Assembly (NCBI GenBank): GCA_948567375.1
Contig: OX419755.1
Span: 65,042,944 to 65,106,943 of the forward strand
Length of the DNA stretch: 64,000 bases
Direction: 5' to 3'
Origin: Lunularia cruciata
Lineage: Eukaryota > Streptophyta > Marchantiopsida > Lunulariales > Lunulariaceae
The notes beneath the pieces were generated by a model, which was given only the letters and a program-made list of their open reading frames with translations, was not told the DNA's origin and did not search any database. Below, one piece after another: positions 14,659 through 27,815 of the stretch (position 1 is the first letter of the stretch; every line of letters starts with the position of its first letter). A program made the position numbers and the translations under genes.

Positions 14659-16687
14659 TATTACCCCATTGCTAGTTGGTGATGTCATCATCACTATTGA
14701 AGCTTAAGACTCCTAGATTGCCGTTTGTGCATTCTGGAGATGAGAAAGAGGTTCAAATATGGCACCATGAAAGGAATACCCTTTCCAAAGGTCCTTGTAA
14801 TCCATATGTTGTCGATAGCCTTATTGAATGTGGCAACGCGTAAGGATAAGATCAACTTTGTATGCCTCATGATCATTGATAAGGACGAGAGGAGGAAGAG
14901 GTTAAACACAAGAAGAAAAAGAATATGGGCTAGGAACAAAGGGTTTCAACTTGGAAATATGAAAGACAAGGTGGATACGCATATGACAAGACAAGGGAAG
15001 TCGATAAGCAACAAGAGAGATGATTTGGGTGACAACAAAGTGTCGTATCCAATTAGAGACGAGTTTAAAAACTTGGGAATCAAGTGGGAAGAGATAGGTT
15101 ACTAGAGGAGAGCATGACCTTATCATCAATTTGAAAGGTGAGATCACAATGATGGTGGTCCACATATTGTTTTTTACAATTTTGAGCAACAAGGAAATGA
15201 AATTTGAATTGTTGGAAAAATTGGGATATGTTGGTCAAGAAGTTAGAAGTATGAGGGACATGAGAGGGAGGAGAAACAAGAAGGGAATCTGGAACAAGTG
15301 GATCTTGGCCAAAATTGAGGAAGAAAGGAGATAATCCAATGCTTACCTATTTGGAATTATTGTATGCTAACTGTGCAATTGCAAGACATTCATCCCAATT
15401 GGTATGGTGGATGTTGACAAAGGTACGAGGCGTATCCTCTAAGGTGTGGTTTTCACATTGAATTTTTCCATCAGTTTGAGGATGATAGGCCATGGAAAAA
15501 TCAAGCTTGGTGCCAAGTGTCTAGAAGAATGCTTGCCAAAATTTCCCAATGAATCAAGGATCATGATTGGAGATGAGTACACAAGGCATCCCATGATGCT
15601 TGAAGACAAAGTTAAAGTAGATCCGCACCAATGTTGGAGCATCCATGGTATCAAAGGTTGATGCCAAATGGATTTGTTTACTAGCTTATCCACAAACACC
15701 ACAATCACTATGTGACCTTGCTTTAACTTGGGCAAGGATGTGATGAGATCCATGCTCCCCATTGAGCAGATAGAATAGTTGTTGTTGAAGGAGTCCACTT
15801 GGTTTTGGTCGTTTACCTTGTTGCATTGGCATCTCTCACATGATTGGACAAACTCTCAAACATCTTGTGACATGTTGGGCCACCACCATTGGCATTGGAG
15901 AATACCCAAGGTCTTTTCCACACCCATGTGACCAGCAATTGGTAAGTCATGGGCTTCTTGAGAGCACACAAGTTGGAGACCACCCTTGGCTAAAACATAA
16001 ATTTGGTTCTCTCAGAATAGAAGGCCTTCCTTGAAGGAGAAGGTGTTGTCCTCCTTGTTGTATCCTACAAGATGACCTTGTATCATCTGAAAGAAAGGAT
16101 CTTGTTGTAAAGGGATCTTAAACTCAATTTGGACTTTGGAATCAACTCATATTGTTGTAATTGCTGCCATGATGAGAGGAAGAGACTTCAAATCAGGTCA
16201 TTATGATAGGGTATCAAGGATGATATAGAATTGGTTAGGTTTGTGTTCAAGTTTGATGTCAAATAACTATAGTTATTCCTTCCATTGATGATGTTGACTC
16301 TTCATGTGTTCCAAGTGTAATGTTTGCAACAAAGATTTATGATCAATTTGCATGATCACTTGTTTCTCCAAGAGATAATACCTCCATACCTTGGTCACAT
16401 ATACTAATGCTAGTTGTTCCCAATCTCAAGTAGATTAATTCCTTTTTTCTTTATTTAGTTGTTGAGACATAAAGGCAATGGGATGTAACCCATATGGGAA
16501 TTCTTGTTGCAACACAACTCCAATTGCAAGGTTAGAAGCATCAAAATCAACCACATAAGGTAATTGAGGATCATATGGTTGAAGAATGGGTCTTGAAGAC
16601 ACCATATATTTCAAATTTTGGAATGCTTCTTTGTGCTTGTTGGTCCTTTGAAAGCTTGGGTTCTTCCCTAAGAGATCTGCCATTTTT
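14292..16687 (-). mobile_element. Ty3/gypsy chromovirus fragment, 3' part (same family as 30380-36014)
   Basis: A fossil of the family represented at 30380-36014, here on the minus strand and inserted in the gag of the preceding fragment. It has its 3' LTR at 14292-14658 and internal sequence up to about 16687. The internal part includes integrase-region segments (around 14700-15800) and an RNase H region near 16435-16683 with VVDFDASNLAIGVVLQQE. It is broken in many places and covers only the 3' half of the element. Confidence 0.82.
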
Positions 16688-17023
16688 TAGGCCTCCAAAA
16701 TTGCCTCTAAAGTTTTCAAGCTATTTGGCTTTTGCTCCATTAGTAGAAGTTCTCTTTTAGTGATACCTCTATCTAATCTATATTCTCCATTATGTGTAAC
16801 AACCTTCCAGATATCACCACTCCAAGTTTCACCTCTAGAACATATACCTAACTATTGATTCAAAAGTTTCCAAGCATGTTTCACTTTTTGGCCTATTAGT
16901 AGAAGTAATCTTTTGGTGATAACTCTATCTGATCTACTTAGTCCATCATGTATAAAATCCTTCTAGATGTTACTAAACCAAATTTCATCTCTAGATCATC
17001 TATCTAGCTATTGGTATTACACT
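16688..17023 (-). repeat. truncated LTR, family of 40235-46838
   Basis: About 335 bp match the half of the 40235-40971 LTR that starts at its AGGCCTCCAAAATTGCC segment and ends GGTATTACA. The orientation is that of a minus-strand element. Only this half is present; it abuts the gypsy fragment on its left, where both sides share a few bases (TTTAGGCCT). No internal region of the family follows on the right. Confidence 0.85.
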
Positions 17024-20000
17024 TAGGAAGTGGATAACTCATATTATATCAAATGCCAAATGGTGGCAGAGTCAGTCCAATGTTGATGAGATCAAAGGTT
17101 TTTGTTTAGATTTCTTATGATTGGACCACTCCATTCTCTATTTCCTATTTGTGCACTATGTTTGTGTGAGGTGCCTTGACTTTAGAGCATTGATGTTCTG
17201 GTGTGGCCTCACTACTAAGAGGTAGTGAGGTTGGAGTGATGAACAATCAGTCTACCTATGTTTCTCCCCGGTGAGGTAGGAAGTGATGACCTGTAGACTA
17301 TGAAAGTGCATGTTGTAATGGCAGATTACATGTTTCCATTTCCCCTAGTGAAGTTGTCATAGTTAGAGTTACATTAGTGGGTGATGTTTCATTGGTAAGT
17401 TGGCACTTGGTGGGGTACTTGCGGTGGTTCCAATTGCGGGTTGTAGTTTTTGCTTACTTTGTCATGACGGAGTTCTTTGGAGATTTTGGAGAGATAGTGC
17501 TACAATACGTAGTGGGTTTACTTGGAGTGGTGCTTGGTATAAACCAATATCTTAGGTCCTAGTGAGGAAGTAGATTGACTCTAAGTTGGAGTTTGACACA
17601 AGAGCTAATTCAGTTGAGAATGCACTTGGTGTGTTCGCATCATTGTTGTGTGACATGGACCTCCAGTTATGGGGCCCCCAAAGACCCTAAGCATTACTCA
17701 AGTATAGTGGGTACCATTGAGTTAGATGACTTCATCTAGGAGTTTGATAGTTCGTGTGATCTACAATAGATATGGAACCGACCTTGTTCACACCCTTCAT
17801 AATGTGGGAGGGGTTATTTCAACACTTGGAGGGTCCATCAATGGACAACTACCATGAGTTCAAGAGAGCTCACTTGGAGGAGATTGAGCTATGAAGGCAA
17901 TATTGGGCTCCAAATTATGTCTCCATTACTTTAGGCTTGGTTTCTAGGGATAAATTGGTAGTACACATGAGTTCTAGCTCTAGTAGTATTAGTGGATCTC
18001 TTAGAGATGATGCTACTATGAGTGGAGGTACTACAACAAGAGGTGGTGTAGTACCTGGGTCTAACCCCATAGTGGAGTTCTTCTAATGTTTTAAGCAAGA
18101 CTACCAAGGAATGTGGACTGACAAGTTGAGGAGCTTGGAGGAGTTCTCATAGAAGGCTAGAGAGAGCCTACCCAAGGCATGCACTCACATGAGACGACTG
18201 ATCAGTTTTACTCAAGGAGTTATTGAGGCCCAAAAAATCCAATTTTGGTATAGGATACTAGATAGGGGGTTGCAACGTAGAGTCCATCATGCTATGTTGT
18301 CATAGGCTACTTTGCCTACTTTGGCATTAGTCTTTGGTTTGGCTGAGTATATTGAGCTAACATAGTGGAGGAGAGAGTGGTGACATCTAGTTTTGGTAAG
18401 GAGATCTCATTCACAACTGTTATTTCTTCCAAAGTGTAGTAGAGTGCACCACACCATGTTGGTTTTTGAGGACAAGATGGATAGCCAAATCCTGTGGAGC
18501 GAGTGGAGGGCCTATTATAGCTAGATCCTTACTTTCATTTTCAGGTCAATAACAACCAATGAGTGTTGGTGTTGCTTGTTGGACTTGGGATGGACCTCAC
18601 CATAGGAGTGCACTTAGGGCAGCAGACTTGACACCTCAGGTGCATCACAACCAACATAAAGATAATGTGAACATTGCCATAGATTTGGTCACACCAATGA
18701 TTGATGCTTTGACCTACACCCGGAGTTACAAAGTGGTAGAGCTACTATGGTAGGTGGTAGAGGAGCTCCAGGTCATGGAGAACAAGGTGGTGGTAGAAGA
18801 TCCACACCTAGTAGGGGTGTAGTACCTACTTTTACTTCTGATACAACCATGGCTACTCACATTGAGCAGTTAGAGCAAAGATTGGCTAACATAACCATAG
18901 CTTAGAGGAGATCAAATTTGGGTGTTGAAGCTTCTACCTCATATGCGAGTGATGTCTTGGACTTCATGTGCAGAGCAATACAAGTGGATGCATCTACTAT
19001 AATGACCAGGAGTGCAATACATGCTCTAGAGCCTAGAGGAGCATTAGTGGAGTTGGACCATAGAGAGGAGGTTGGTAGATAGGTCAGACTTCCCCAATCT
19101 TTACACTCTTTGAGGCACTATAGATGACATCCATGGCTCCTAGATGTCCTAGTGTAGGTGTGGTAGGTGGTGATGGGGTGCATGATGGACTACCTACTAG
19201 TCAACTACCTGCTACTACACAAACTAAGTCTGGCACAATGTTGGGGGTGACTCAATTGATTATGCGCTCTCCATTATTCTCAACAGTGACATGTTTACCT
19301 TAGGAGTTGACCCAACCCCAATGTTTTGATTGCCTACCACACTTTGTGAGAGTAGGGATGATGTGGCCCCTACTACTAGAGCAGAGGAAGTTGATAGTAG
19401 AGCTAACTTGGTTGAGGAGCATGGGATCCACTCAGTGATCAATGGTTTATGGTAGGCAATAGCGGCTGGATTGGAGGAGTTACTAGCTAGATTGGCCTTT
19501 GAGCGAGTGAGGTTTACACCTAGGGTTGGCCTATTGGATAACCAAAGGAGAATTTTTTGTTTGGTAGGACTTTTAGGGAAGATCTATACACCATAGAGGG
19601 TCTAACTAGACTTTGGTGCATAGCCCCTTATGTTGGAGAAGGCTACAATTGTCCATCTGGAGTTGCAAAAGACTGATATGGAGAGGTATCCATTTCAGAT
19701 CCAAACATCTCTAGGGGGTGGTTCTACACAATACATCATATGTGGATAGCTTGTTGTTCAGATTCAGCCCAATCATCCGACTAGTAGCTCTATGGTATGA
19801 GCTCATGCCATTGCAACAATGGTTGAGTCATATGATGTGTTAGTTGGTGAAGCAGTGTTATAACCCATGGGTTTTAGTATTGACTATTGGGAAGAGACAA
19901 CCTCCTATAGATCAGGTTGACAATCAAGTGAAGAACAAGTATGTCGCCTACCAATATGCTTTAGTAGTGGCAGTCTTGGCTCACTACAGGCTAAGACCAT

Positions 20001-22740
20001 GGCGGCATCAGTTTAAGCTTTCAGTGGTGTTTTTACTTGGCTTGGTGATTTATTGGAGGGGAGCACCCATGTAGAGGATACTCCAATACTAGAGGAGATC
20101 ACTCAAATTTGGAGTACGAGTGAGATTACTCAAACCAAGGTGGAGGCTATTGCACGTATTCCTTGGCCTATAGATGTGAGCAGAGTGCAAGCATTCCTTG
20201 GGTAGGTAAAATTTTATTGCCACTATGTTTGAAGATTTAGTGCCATTGCCAAGGCCTTGATGAAGCTGACCAAGCTTACACAAGAGTGGTGTTGGGGAGA
20301 TGAGCAAAAGAGAGCTTTTGTAGAGCTCAAGGAGAGGTTGACATTTGCTTATATTTTTAGGAGACCAGTCAGAGGATGACTATTTCAAGTTCACACTGAT
20401 TGGAGTATGTTGGGGCTTGGAACAGTGCTCACCCAACATGATGATAAGGGGAAGGATTTTGTGGTGGTATATGCTAGACGCTCCAACAATTCCGTAGAGT
20501 TGAAGTATAGTTCATATGAGGGTTCATAGAGTTGAAGTATAGTTCATACAGAATGCTTGGTAGTAGTATGGGCAATAACACATTTTATATGTTACCTATT
20601 TGGTAACTCCTTTACTCTCATCATTGATCATCAGCCATTGAAGTGGTTGATGGAGTCTTACAAGCTTTCAAGGAAGCTTGCACAATAGGCTCTAATTTTA
20701 CAAGAGTAAGATTTCACGGTTATTCACAAACTTGGAGTGGTGAACCGTGATACACATGGGTTGAATAAAAACCCATGTCCCAACCAGCAAGATCAGACTA
20801 GACATGTTGGCACGGTGAGGCAGATGAGGAGATGGTGCCAAGTTGGCATGCATTTGCCTTTCTCTTGTATATTTTTTGAAGCTTTGGTGATGTTTCTCTC
20901 ATTGCATACAAGAGGAGCTATTGAGATCATAGATCCAAAGAGTGGAGATAATGGTACAATTCAGCAAGACATTCATGATGATGTCTTAGTGATGGACTAT
21001 CTTTGCACTAGTGTTGTGGGTGGCATAGTTGGGGCCAAGGAGGGAAACCCTATTCTTTAGCAAGCTAGATGGTTGAGATTAGAGTGCAGACACCTTCCAC
21101 ATGTATGGGAGGATGGTAGAGTGAGAGTAGTACCATTTCCATCTCAGAGACCATAGTTGGTCCATCATGCTCATGAAGAGCTAGGACATTTTGGAGTAAA
21201 GCAAACATATAGCTTACTCCAGAGTCATTATTGGGAGTGCCGTATGGAGATCAATGTATAGTAATTTGTTGCAAGATATGTGGTTTGTGACCAAGTTAGA
21301 GCATCATTTAATGCTCTTATGCCAAAGTTACACCCATTACCTATCATGGAGTTAGATTACCATTAGAGTTTGGACTTTACTGGATCTTTATTGTTGATTA
21401 TGAGACATCATTGGTATGTTTTGGAGATGGTGGAGCACTTCTCCAAGTGGATTGAGTTGGTGGCACTTCTTGATAGGTCCAGTGAAGTGGATGACTTACT
21501 CATTCTTGGATCGGGTTGTCAATCATTTGATGCACTAGCTGAGGTTTTGATTGATCAGGGTATAGAGTTCTTGGGAGAGTTTAAGGTCTTGTGTGAAAAG
21601 ACTTTGATTGATTATTGTACTACCTCTCCAAATCACCCTAAAGCAGATGGCTAAGCAAAGAGAGTGGTTCAAATAGTGTAGAGAGGATTGAAAAAGTATG
21701 GTTTGTAGAGAGGTCACTTGGGAGATTTGGATCTCTAGTTACCTTGGTTGGCTATCAGCTATTAGTTCAACTAGCAAACCTCCTTAGCATCCTTCTCTCC
21801 TCACTTTCTACCCTATGGACAAGATCTAGATTTACCTGCAACCATTTGTCAAAATGCTATTATAGTGTTGGACTTGGATGATCCAGATGTATGGATGAGC
21901 GCATGTTCTCAACAGGCATAGATCTTTTGGAGAGTGATGTTGATGGCCTTTGTGAACTTGGCAATTGCTCAACATAGGGATACCTTACGCTATGCTACCA
22001 TTCAAGGAGGAGGTTATAGACCCTTGGTCTGTCAATTTCATCTAGGTGATTATATATATCTATAGTAGACAACACTGACAACACTTGATGTTTCTACAAG
22101 CCGCACTATCTTGAGAGTGCATGAGGTTTTGCCATCTAGAGTCTTTGGTGTTGGAAGGACATGATGGTGTCGTTTGGAAGGATCATATGCGCAATTGTGC
22201 ACTATGCCATCTCCCAAACATTGATGGTACTATGAACCCAAGCTTGGCACTTGTATGTGTAAGCTTGAGGTGTATGTTATGCGGCTCTTTTGGTCAAGCT
22301 GCTATTATGTTAGTGTGTGATAGCTATTTGAGAGGATAACATATGGCATGTATGACTCCTCCCCTCATGGTGGTTCCTCAAAGACATTGGTTATGTCCTA
22401 GATATACTTGACCTATAGCTAGTTCATCCTTTATATGGTATAGATTGCAAACAAGCGACAAACAATGAGGCTCAATAGCACCCGACCTCTTGATCTTTTA
22501 CCCACAATAGGGTATACCATATACTTAGAGTAGATGGCTATATGGAGTTAGAGGGACGTAACCGCCAACTAGGGGAGCAATTGTGGCACTTTCAAGTCCA
22601 TGTATGATTTATATGAGTTGTGTTTCTATAGTGTGTGATGTAGATAATGATGTATATTGTGTACAATGTATATATGCACAATACCTATCATGCTATTTTT
22701 AGCATAGCACCTAGATTGCTCAGACTCTAGAGTAGTAGTG
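17024..22740 (+). mobile_element. Ty3/gypsy element relic (second family), heavily decayed
   Basis: A plus-strand Ty3/gypsy fossil. Parts recognised in order are gag (about 17640-18400), a zinc-knuckle-like segment near 18560-18620, a protease-side region (about 19560-19850), an RNase H region (about 20080-20700) and an integrase region (about 21150-21900). The integrase region has a LGHFGVKQTY zinc-binding segment and MVEHFSKWIELVAL core. The 3' end near 22575-22690 resembles 39950-40055. It is old, incomplete and broken many times; no intact LTR pair was found. About 700 bp of it (18735-19450) recur at 23150-23890. Confidence 0.75.
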
Positions 22741-23139
22741 TTGGTAGTCAAGAGTATTTTGGTAGTTACTCATACACTACTTATTGACAATCAGATTTCA
22801 TGTTTGGGGTATTGACTACATGGTGGAGCCATTGTCACTTAGCACCATTTGCACTATTGGATGTACCATCAATGGGATTACTAGGTTGGAGACCAAGAGG
22901 TATAATTTTAAAGTGCAGCTCTAGAGAGCTCACTTCTTTGATGTTGAGCCTTCAAGTTCTTGGCTATGGTGGACAAAGGCTAGCGAGTGACACCTGGATT
23001 CTCTCAGCTAGAATGGGTGTGGCTTGATTGTAATTAGTGCCCAGTTATTGACAAATTGTGGAAAGATAGATCAAGTATTGATCTGATTGAGTGTGATTTG
23101 AGTTATGTAAACAACTGAAATTTAGAGTGCCGTAATACT
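22741..23139. other. unassigned repeat-like DNA
   Basis: About 400 bp between two pieces of the same gypsy family. It holds no recognisable coding sequence. It may be the LTR or untranslated region of that family, but I could not pair it with a second copy. Confidence 0.35.
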
Positions 23140-24027
23140 CGACCATATGGAGTGGTAGAGCCGCTATGGCAGGTGGTAGAGGACCTCTAGGTCATGGACG
23201 ATGAGGTGATGGTAGAGGATCCACACCTAGTAGAGGTGCAATACCTACTCTTACTTTTGATACAACCATGGTTACTTGCATTGAGCAATTGGAGCAGAGA
23301 TTGGCTAGCATAGCTATACCTCAGAGGAGATCATATTTGGGTGTTGAGGCTTCCACCTCATATGCGGGTGATGTCCTTGGACTTCATGTGTGGAGCAACA
23401 CCAATTGATGCATCTATCGTAGTGACTAGGAGTGTAGTATATGCTCTAGAACCTAGAGAAGCATCATTGGAGTTGGACCCAAAAAGAGGAGAGGTTGGTA
23501 GACAGGTCAGACTTACCCAATCTTTTACACTCTTTGAGGCATTATAGATGACATCTTTGGCTCCTAGATATCCTAGTGTAGGTGTGGTAGGTGGTGATAG
23601 GATGCATGATGGACTACTACTAGTCAACCACTTGCTCTTACACAAATTGAGTCTAGCACAATGTTGGGGCCGGCTTAGATGAATTATGCGCTTTCCATTT
23701 TTCTCAGCCAGTGACATGTTTACCTTGGAAGTTGACCCAACCATGGCATTCCGATTGGCTGCAATGCTTTGTGAGAGTAGGGATGATGTGGTCCCTACTA
23801 ATAGAGCAGAGGTGGTTGATAGTAGAGTTGACTTGGTTGAGGAGCTTGGGATCCGCTCAACGACCAATGGTTTATGGCAGACAACAACAACTAAATTGGA
23901 GGAGCTACCAACAGCAATTAGATTGGAAGAGGCAATAATGGTGGCTAGATTGGAGGCATTACCAGCAATGGCTAGATTGGAAGAGGCAGTAGTGGCTAGA
24001 TTGGAAGGATCATGTTCAGAGAGCTTG
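23140..24027 (+). mobile_element. second copy of the same gypsy family, gag/protease-side fragment
   Basis: This piece is about 88% identical by eye to 18735-19450, so it belongs to the same family as the relic at 17024-22740. Near 23880-24015 it contains a short imperfect tandem array built on GCTAGATTGGA. It stops where the minus-strand element begins at about 24028. The fragment at about 39131-40055 is probably the other side of the same old element, split by that insertion. It is broken in many places. Confidence 0.7.
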
Positions 24028-25541
24028 ACACGCTTGCCCGCAATAGGAACCTTAAGTTTGCTTCCATCCAACTCTCAAAGAGAGTAAGTAGCATTATCAA
24101 ATACACTAGCAACCACATAAGGTCCAAACCAATGCTTTGAGAATTTTCTCATAGCACTATGTTTGTTATCTAGACTACCATTGTAGATTAGCACCCAATC
24201 TCCTTCTTGAATAGCTCTTGGCCTCAAACTATAGTGTTTGTCAAATCTGTCCTTATTTCCAAGGCATGCTTTCTTAAGCCTCTCAATTTGCTAGTTCAAC
24301 ATCCTTTGGCCCTTTCTCTAATTGACAAATCCTAAGTGCTAGAAGCTCCTCCCTAGATATGTGATCTTCCCAAGATAGGACACTCCAAGTGGGTATTTGC
24401 TCCTCAATTGGCATAATTGGTTTTTGTCCATGCATCAACTCTGTTGGCATGTAGCCAATTATTGAACTATGAGTGGTGCAATTTTTCCATAGAGTAAATG
24501 GTAAGAGCCTTGGTCACTCTTTCACTCTCCCTTGGCATGCTTTCACAATGGCTTTCACAATAGGCGGCTGACCTGCTCACTCTTGGCATTTCCCTTTGGG
24601 TTGTAAGTTGTCGTAAGAGCCAATTTGACTCAACACCTCTCAAAGAAAGCCTTGGCTTCTTGGGTATTTAGCTCTCCCTGATTCACTATAATTTTTCTAA
24701 CACATGTACCTACAAACTATATCCTCCAGCAGAAATCTGCAAACTCCCTCGCTGGTTTTGGTCCTCAAGGCTCGTCCTTCCACCTGGTTAGATAAATCCT
24801 CTTGTGCCAAAACCAAGTACCGCATCTGCCATCTGCCATATCCCCACCAGCATATTAACCAAGTGATCAACCCACTTGAAATGCATTACAAGCGGGTAGG
24901 TAGGATGCAATCCATGTCTATGTTGAACATCTGAATATGTTTAGTAGATTTTACACATTTCCACAAACTAAACTACAACTTTGTACATATTATACCACCA
25001 ATACCTCTCCTTTAGCTTGGAAAAGGTAGCATAAATACCCCTATTTCCAGCCCACAAATTCTCATGAAATTCTTTGATCAATAGCTTTTTGGTCTCCTCC
25101 TTGCACACAACCCGTTGTGGAGGCTCATCCCTTCATTTAACTTTCTTCCACAAATAACCCCTTTCCAAAAGGTAGTTGTATGCTTTTTGCCTCAATTGCT
25201 TGTACCAAGCATCATTCCACTCTAGTTGCTTGGTCAAGGAGGTAAGATAATTTGGTCTAGATATTACAATTTGTAATCATCCCCAATAGTGGTAAACAAT
25301 CTGTTTCCACTATAACCGGTGCACCAATCAAGTAGTCTTTCTCTAACTTCATCATTGTAACCACTTCCCATAGCTCTCATTTAACCTGAAGGTAGGCTCT
25401 TTGGTGCTCACTTGCACCTTTCCCCCAAAATATATAACATATAAGTTTCCATCTTCATCATCTTGCCCTACCACCCAACCAATAGCTCCGGCACTAGTAT
25501 CAACCGTGAGTATTATGGATTTGTTGTTCTTATAGCTGGTC
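24028..25541 (-). pseudogene. RNase H and integrase part of the 24028-39130 element
   Basis: Minus-strand translation shows an RNase H strand with ILTVDTSAGAIGWVVGQD near 25440-25520, integrase-type segments in between, and an integrase C-terminal end of the type ELDGSKLKVPIAGKRVK near 24025-24080. It is a fossil with several breaks. It joins the reverse transcriptase part beyond the inserted solo LTR. Confidence 0.7.
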
Positions 25542-27815
25542 TGTCATAGTATAGGTGGAGAAGACAACAATTATTTAAGGTTTTGAACCGCTGTCGTGTT
25601 GTGGTTTGTGCAGCCCGTAAAAAGTGACTTATCATAGTTTATCTCCACATTAGTGGAGTAGGTTGCATGCTAGATCCGACGGATGAGATGTTGCCATGTG
25701 AGCCATCTATGTACATGTATGTGATTGGTCACATGGGTTGCAATCTTATCATGTTTGAGGGCTCTAATAAATAAAGATGAGAGCGAGTAGAGAGACAGGT
25801 GTGTTTTAGTTTGGAGAGTCTCAAGGAGAGAAGGAAGTTGGGAGAGAGTTGTAGCAGAGAGCGAGTGTTAGAGCATCGGAGGAAGCATTTGAGCATGAGA
25901 TGTCCCATGCTCCCCATCTGCCGCTCCCAAATCCTTTTCTCATCAGGATTTAGATTTTACACCGCGACAACTTACAGGATTGGTTGGTAGCACGTTTCGG
26001 GGTGGTATTTGTAGAGTCGGTGATGGGAAACCCAGATCCTATCATCCTTTCGGTGCTTACTTATGAGAATGTCTGGGACTTGACAATTTATGTCCTTCTA
26101 CAGTTGGGGAATGCCTAAAATTTTGCTCATAAGCTTCAAGGTGGAGTTGGGGGGTCCTTTTGTCAAAAAGTAAAAAGAGTAAAGGACAAATGTGCAAGAG
26201 CTTGGTCCCAAGAGAGAAGTTGAGGAGTTTTTTGACCATCGGGGGAGTTTGGTGAGGCCATTAGAGGAATGAAGGAAACGATTGGAAAGAGGAGATGACA
26301 GGCTACAATTTGCAGACAGAAATCACTCGATTTGAGCTAAGTATGAGAGAGATATGATCAATTGAGTGAACAGGGTTTGAATTCATACCCAAGAGCACAA
26401 AGTAGTCAATTGAGGGAGCTTCTTGAGACCTTTTCACTATTTTTCAGTGGGATTGGAGAGTAGGCAATGTTCTCAAAGTATTGAGTGCAATAAATTCCAA
26501 TTTTGGGTCAATCTCGGATTAGATCCAATTGATTGAAATTGAAGCTTATGGGATGTAAGGTGTTGGAGAAGAGCTAATGATCAGGTTTGGAGTTTTGGTC
26601 ACTCCCCAAGTTGCAGTTCTAATTTCCTCATGAAAATTTCCAAAGTTGTTGGTGGATAGGTTAAGCTCCTCTATGTGAAATTTTCATGTGAATTCTTCAA
26701 ATAGAGAAATCAGGGTCTTGGATCAAGTATACCTGGGTATGCAGAGCTCACAAGTTAGCCCAGCTCAGGAATTGATCCACATCTAAAGACTGGAGTTGGA
26801 TTAGGTTACAAAAATTTGCAGGAGGTTAGAGAAAAACACAACCAGCTATTGTGGAAAATTTGGGTGGTTCTAGATCTGTGCAGAGTGAGATTTGATGCAA
26901 AACATCCTGCTGAAAATACTGTCATAAGCTCGGTAGAGCAAGTTTTCCTTTCATCTTGATTGGATATCAAGTCTCATGTCCGGTGACTATGATTGAGAGT
27001 TTCAGGTTGCCAGAGTATTTTTGAAGATCAAGTCTATTTCTGAATCAGAAATCTGGGGAAAATTTGCCAAGAACCAGGAGCAAACCCTAAAAAGAAGATT
27101 TCGAAATTAGGGTGAAGTAAAAAAAAAATCCTGGCCAACTTTGAGGGATTTTCAAGAGAGTTGTAGTAATCTGATTGAAGTTTATTTTATATAATTGGAA
27201 AGCTTATCTTACAGGCTTTCCATTGAATCCTAGATCTCTAAAATCCAAGCTATGTAAAAATAGTTAATTGCATATGAGCTACGCAGAGTTTTCCCCATAA
27301 AAAAGACATAGAAAATCCCCACATGAAGTAGGAATTTGTTGTGATTTGAAGTACAAATGGGAGGAGGCTTGGAGTACAGGTTGGAATCAGCTTGATGCCA
27401 GAGCAAAAAGGCTCTAAAACTCTTTCTCAAAAAAAAGTACAGAGAGTTGTTGCCTTTTTCTTGTGATTGGATCCTCTCTGTACTTGTATGCATGTTTGTA
27501 CGCCCAATTGGCTTGGATTGGTGTGCGGGTGTTGTGCTCAGATTATTTCCTTCTAGGAGTGCTATGTATTTCTCCTTGGTTATGTTAGAAGTGATGACCA
27601 GTAGACCAGGAGTACGTGTTGTGATGATAGGTCAGGTTGCCCGGTACTATCCTTCCCGATAGCAAGAATATTAGTCATGAGAAAGGAGGGTTCCGCAATA
27701 AGGGTCACACGCGTGTTTTGTCAAGTCATTACGGGTTTACCTCTAGCCTCTGATTTGTAGTATCCATAGCTAGGCACCCTATGTGTTCCCAGAGAGAGAA
27801 AATGAAAGTATGACA
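25542..27815 (+). repeat. solo LTR, about 2.27 kb, inverted relative to its host element
   Basis: This LTR begins TGTCATA and ends TATGACA, a perfect 7-bp inverted terminal pair. It is homologous along its length to 36931-39130 but points the other way. It sits between the reverse transcriptase and RNase H parts of the minus-strand element, so it is an insertion and not that element's own 3' LTR. Immediate flanks (CTGGT and CCGCT) match only in part, so a target duplication is not certain. Confidence 0.8.

Noticed and set aside
23358-24071. Long 237-codon minus-strand frame
   Set aside because: Its low-complexity SNLA-type repeats come from the reverse strand of a plus-strand gypsy fragment; only its first residues belong to the neighbouring minus-strand integrase end. 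It is a shadow frame.
25542-27815. 3' LTR of the large minus-strand element
   Set aside because: Orientation is opposite to the element's 5' LTR, and coding parts of the element continue on its far side, so it is a separate insertion.
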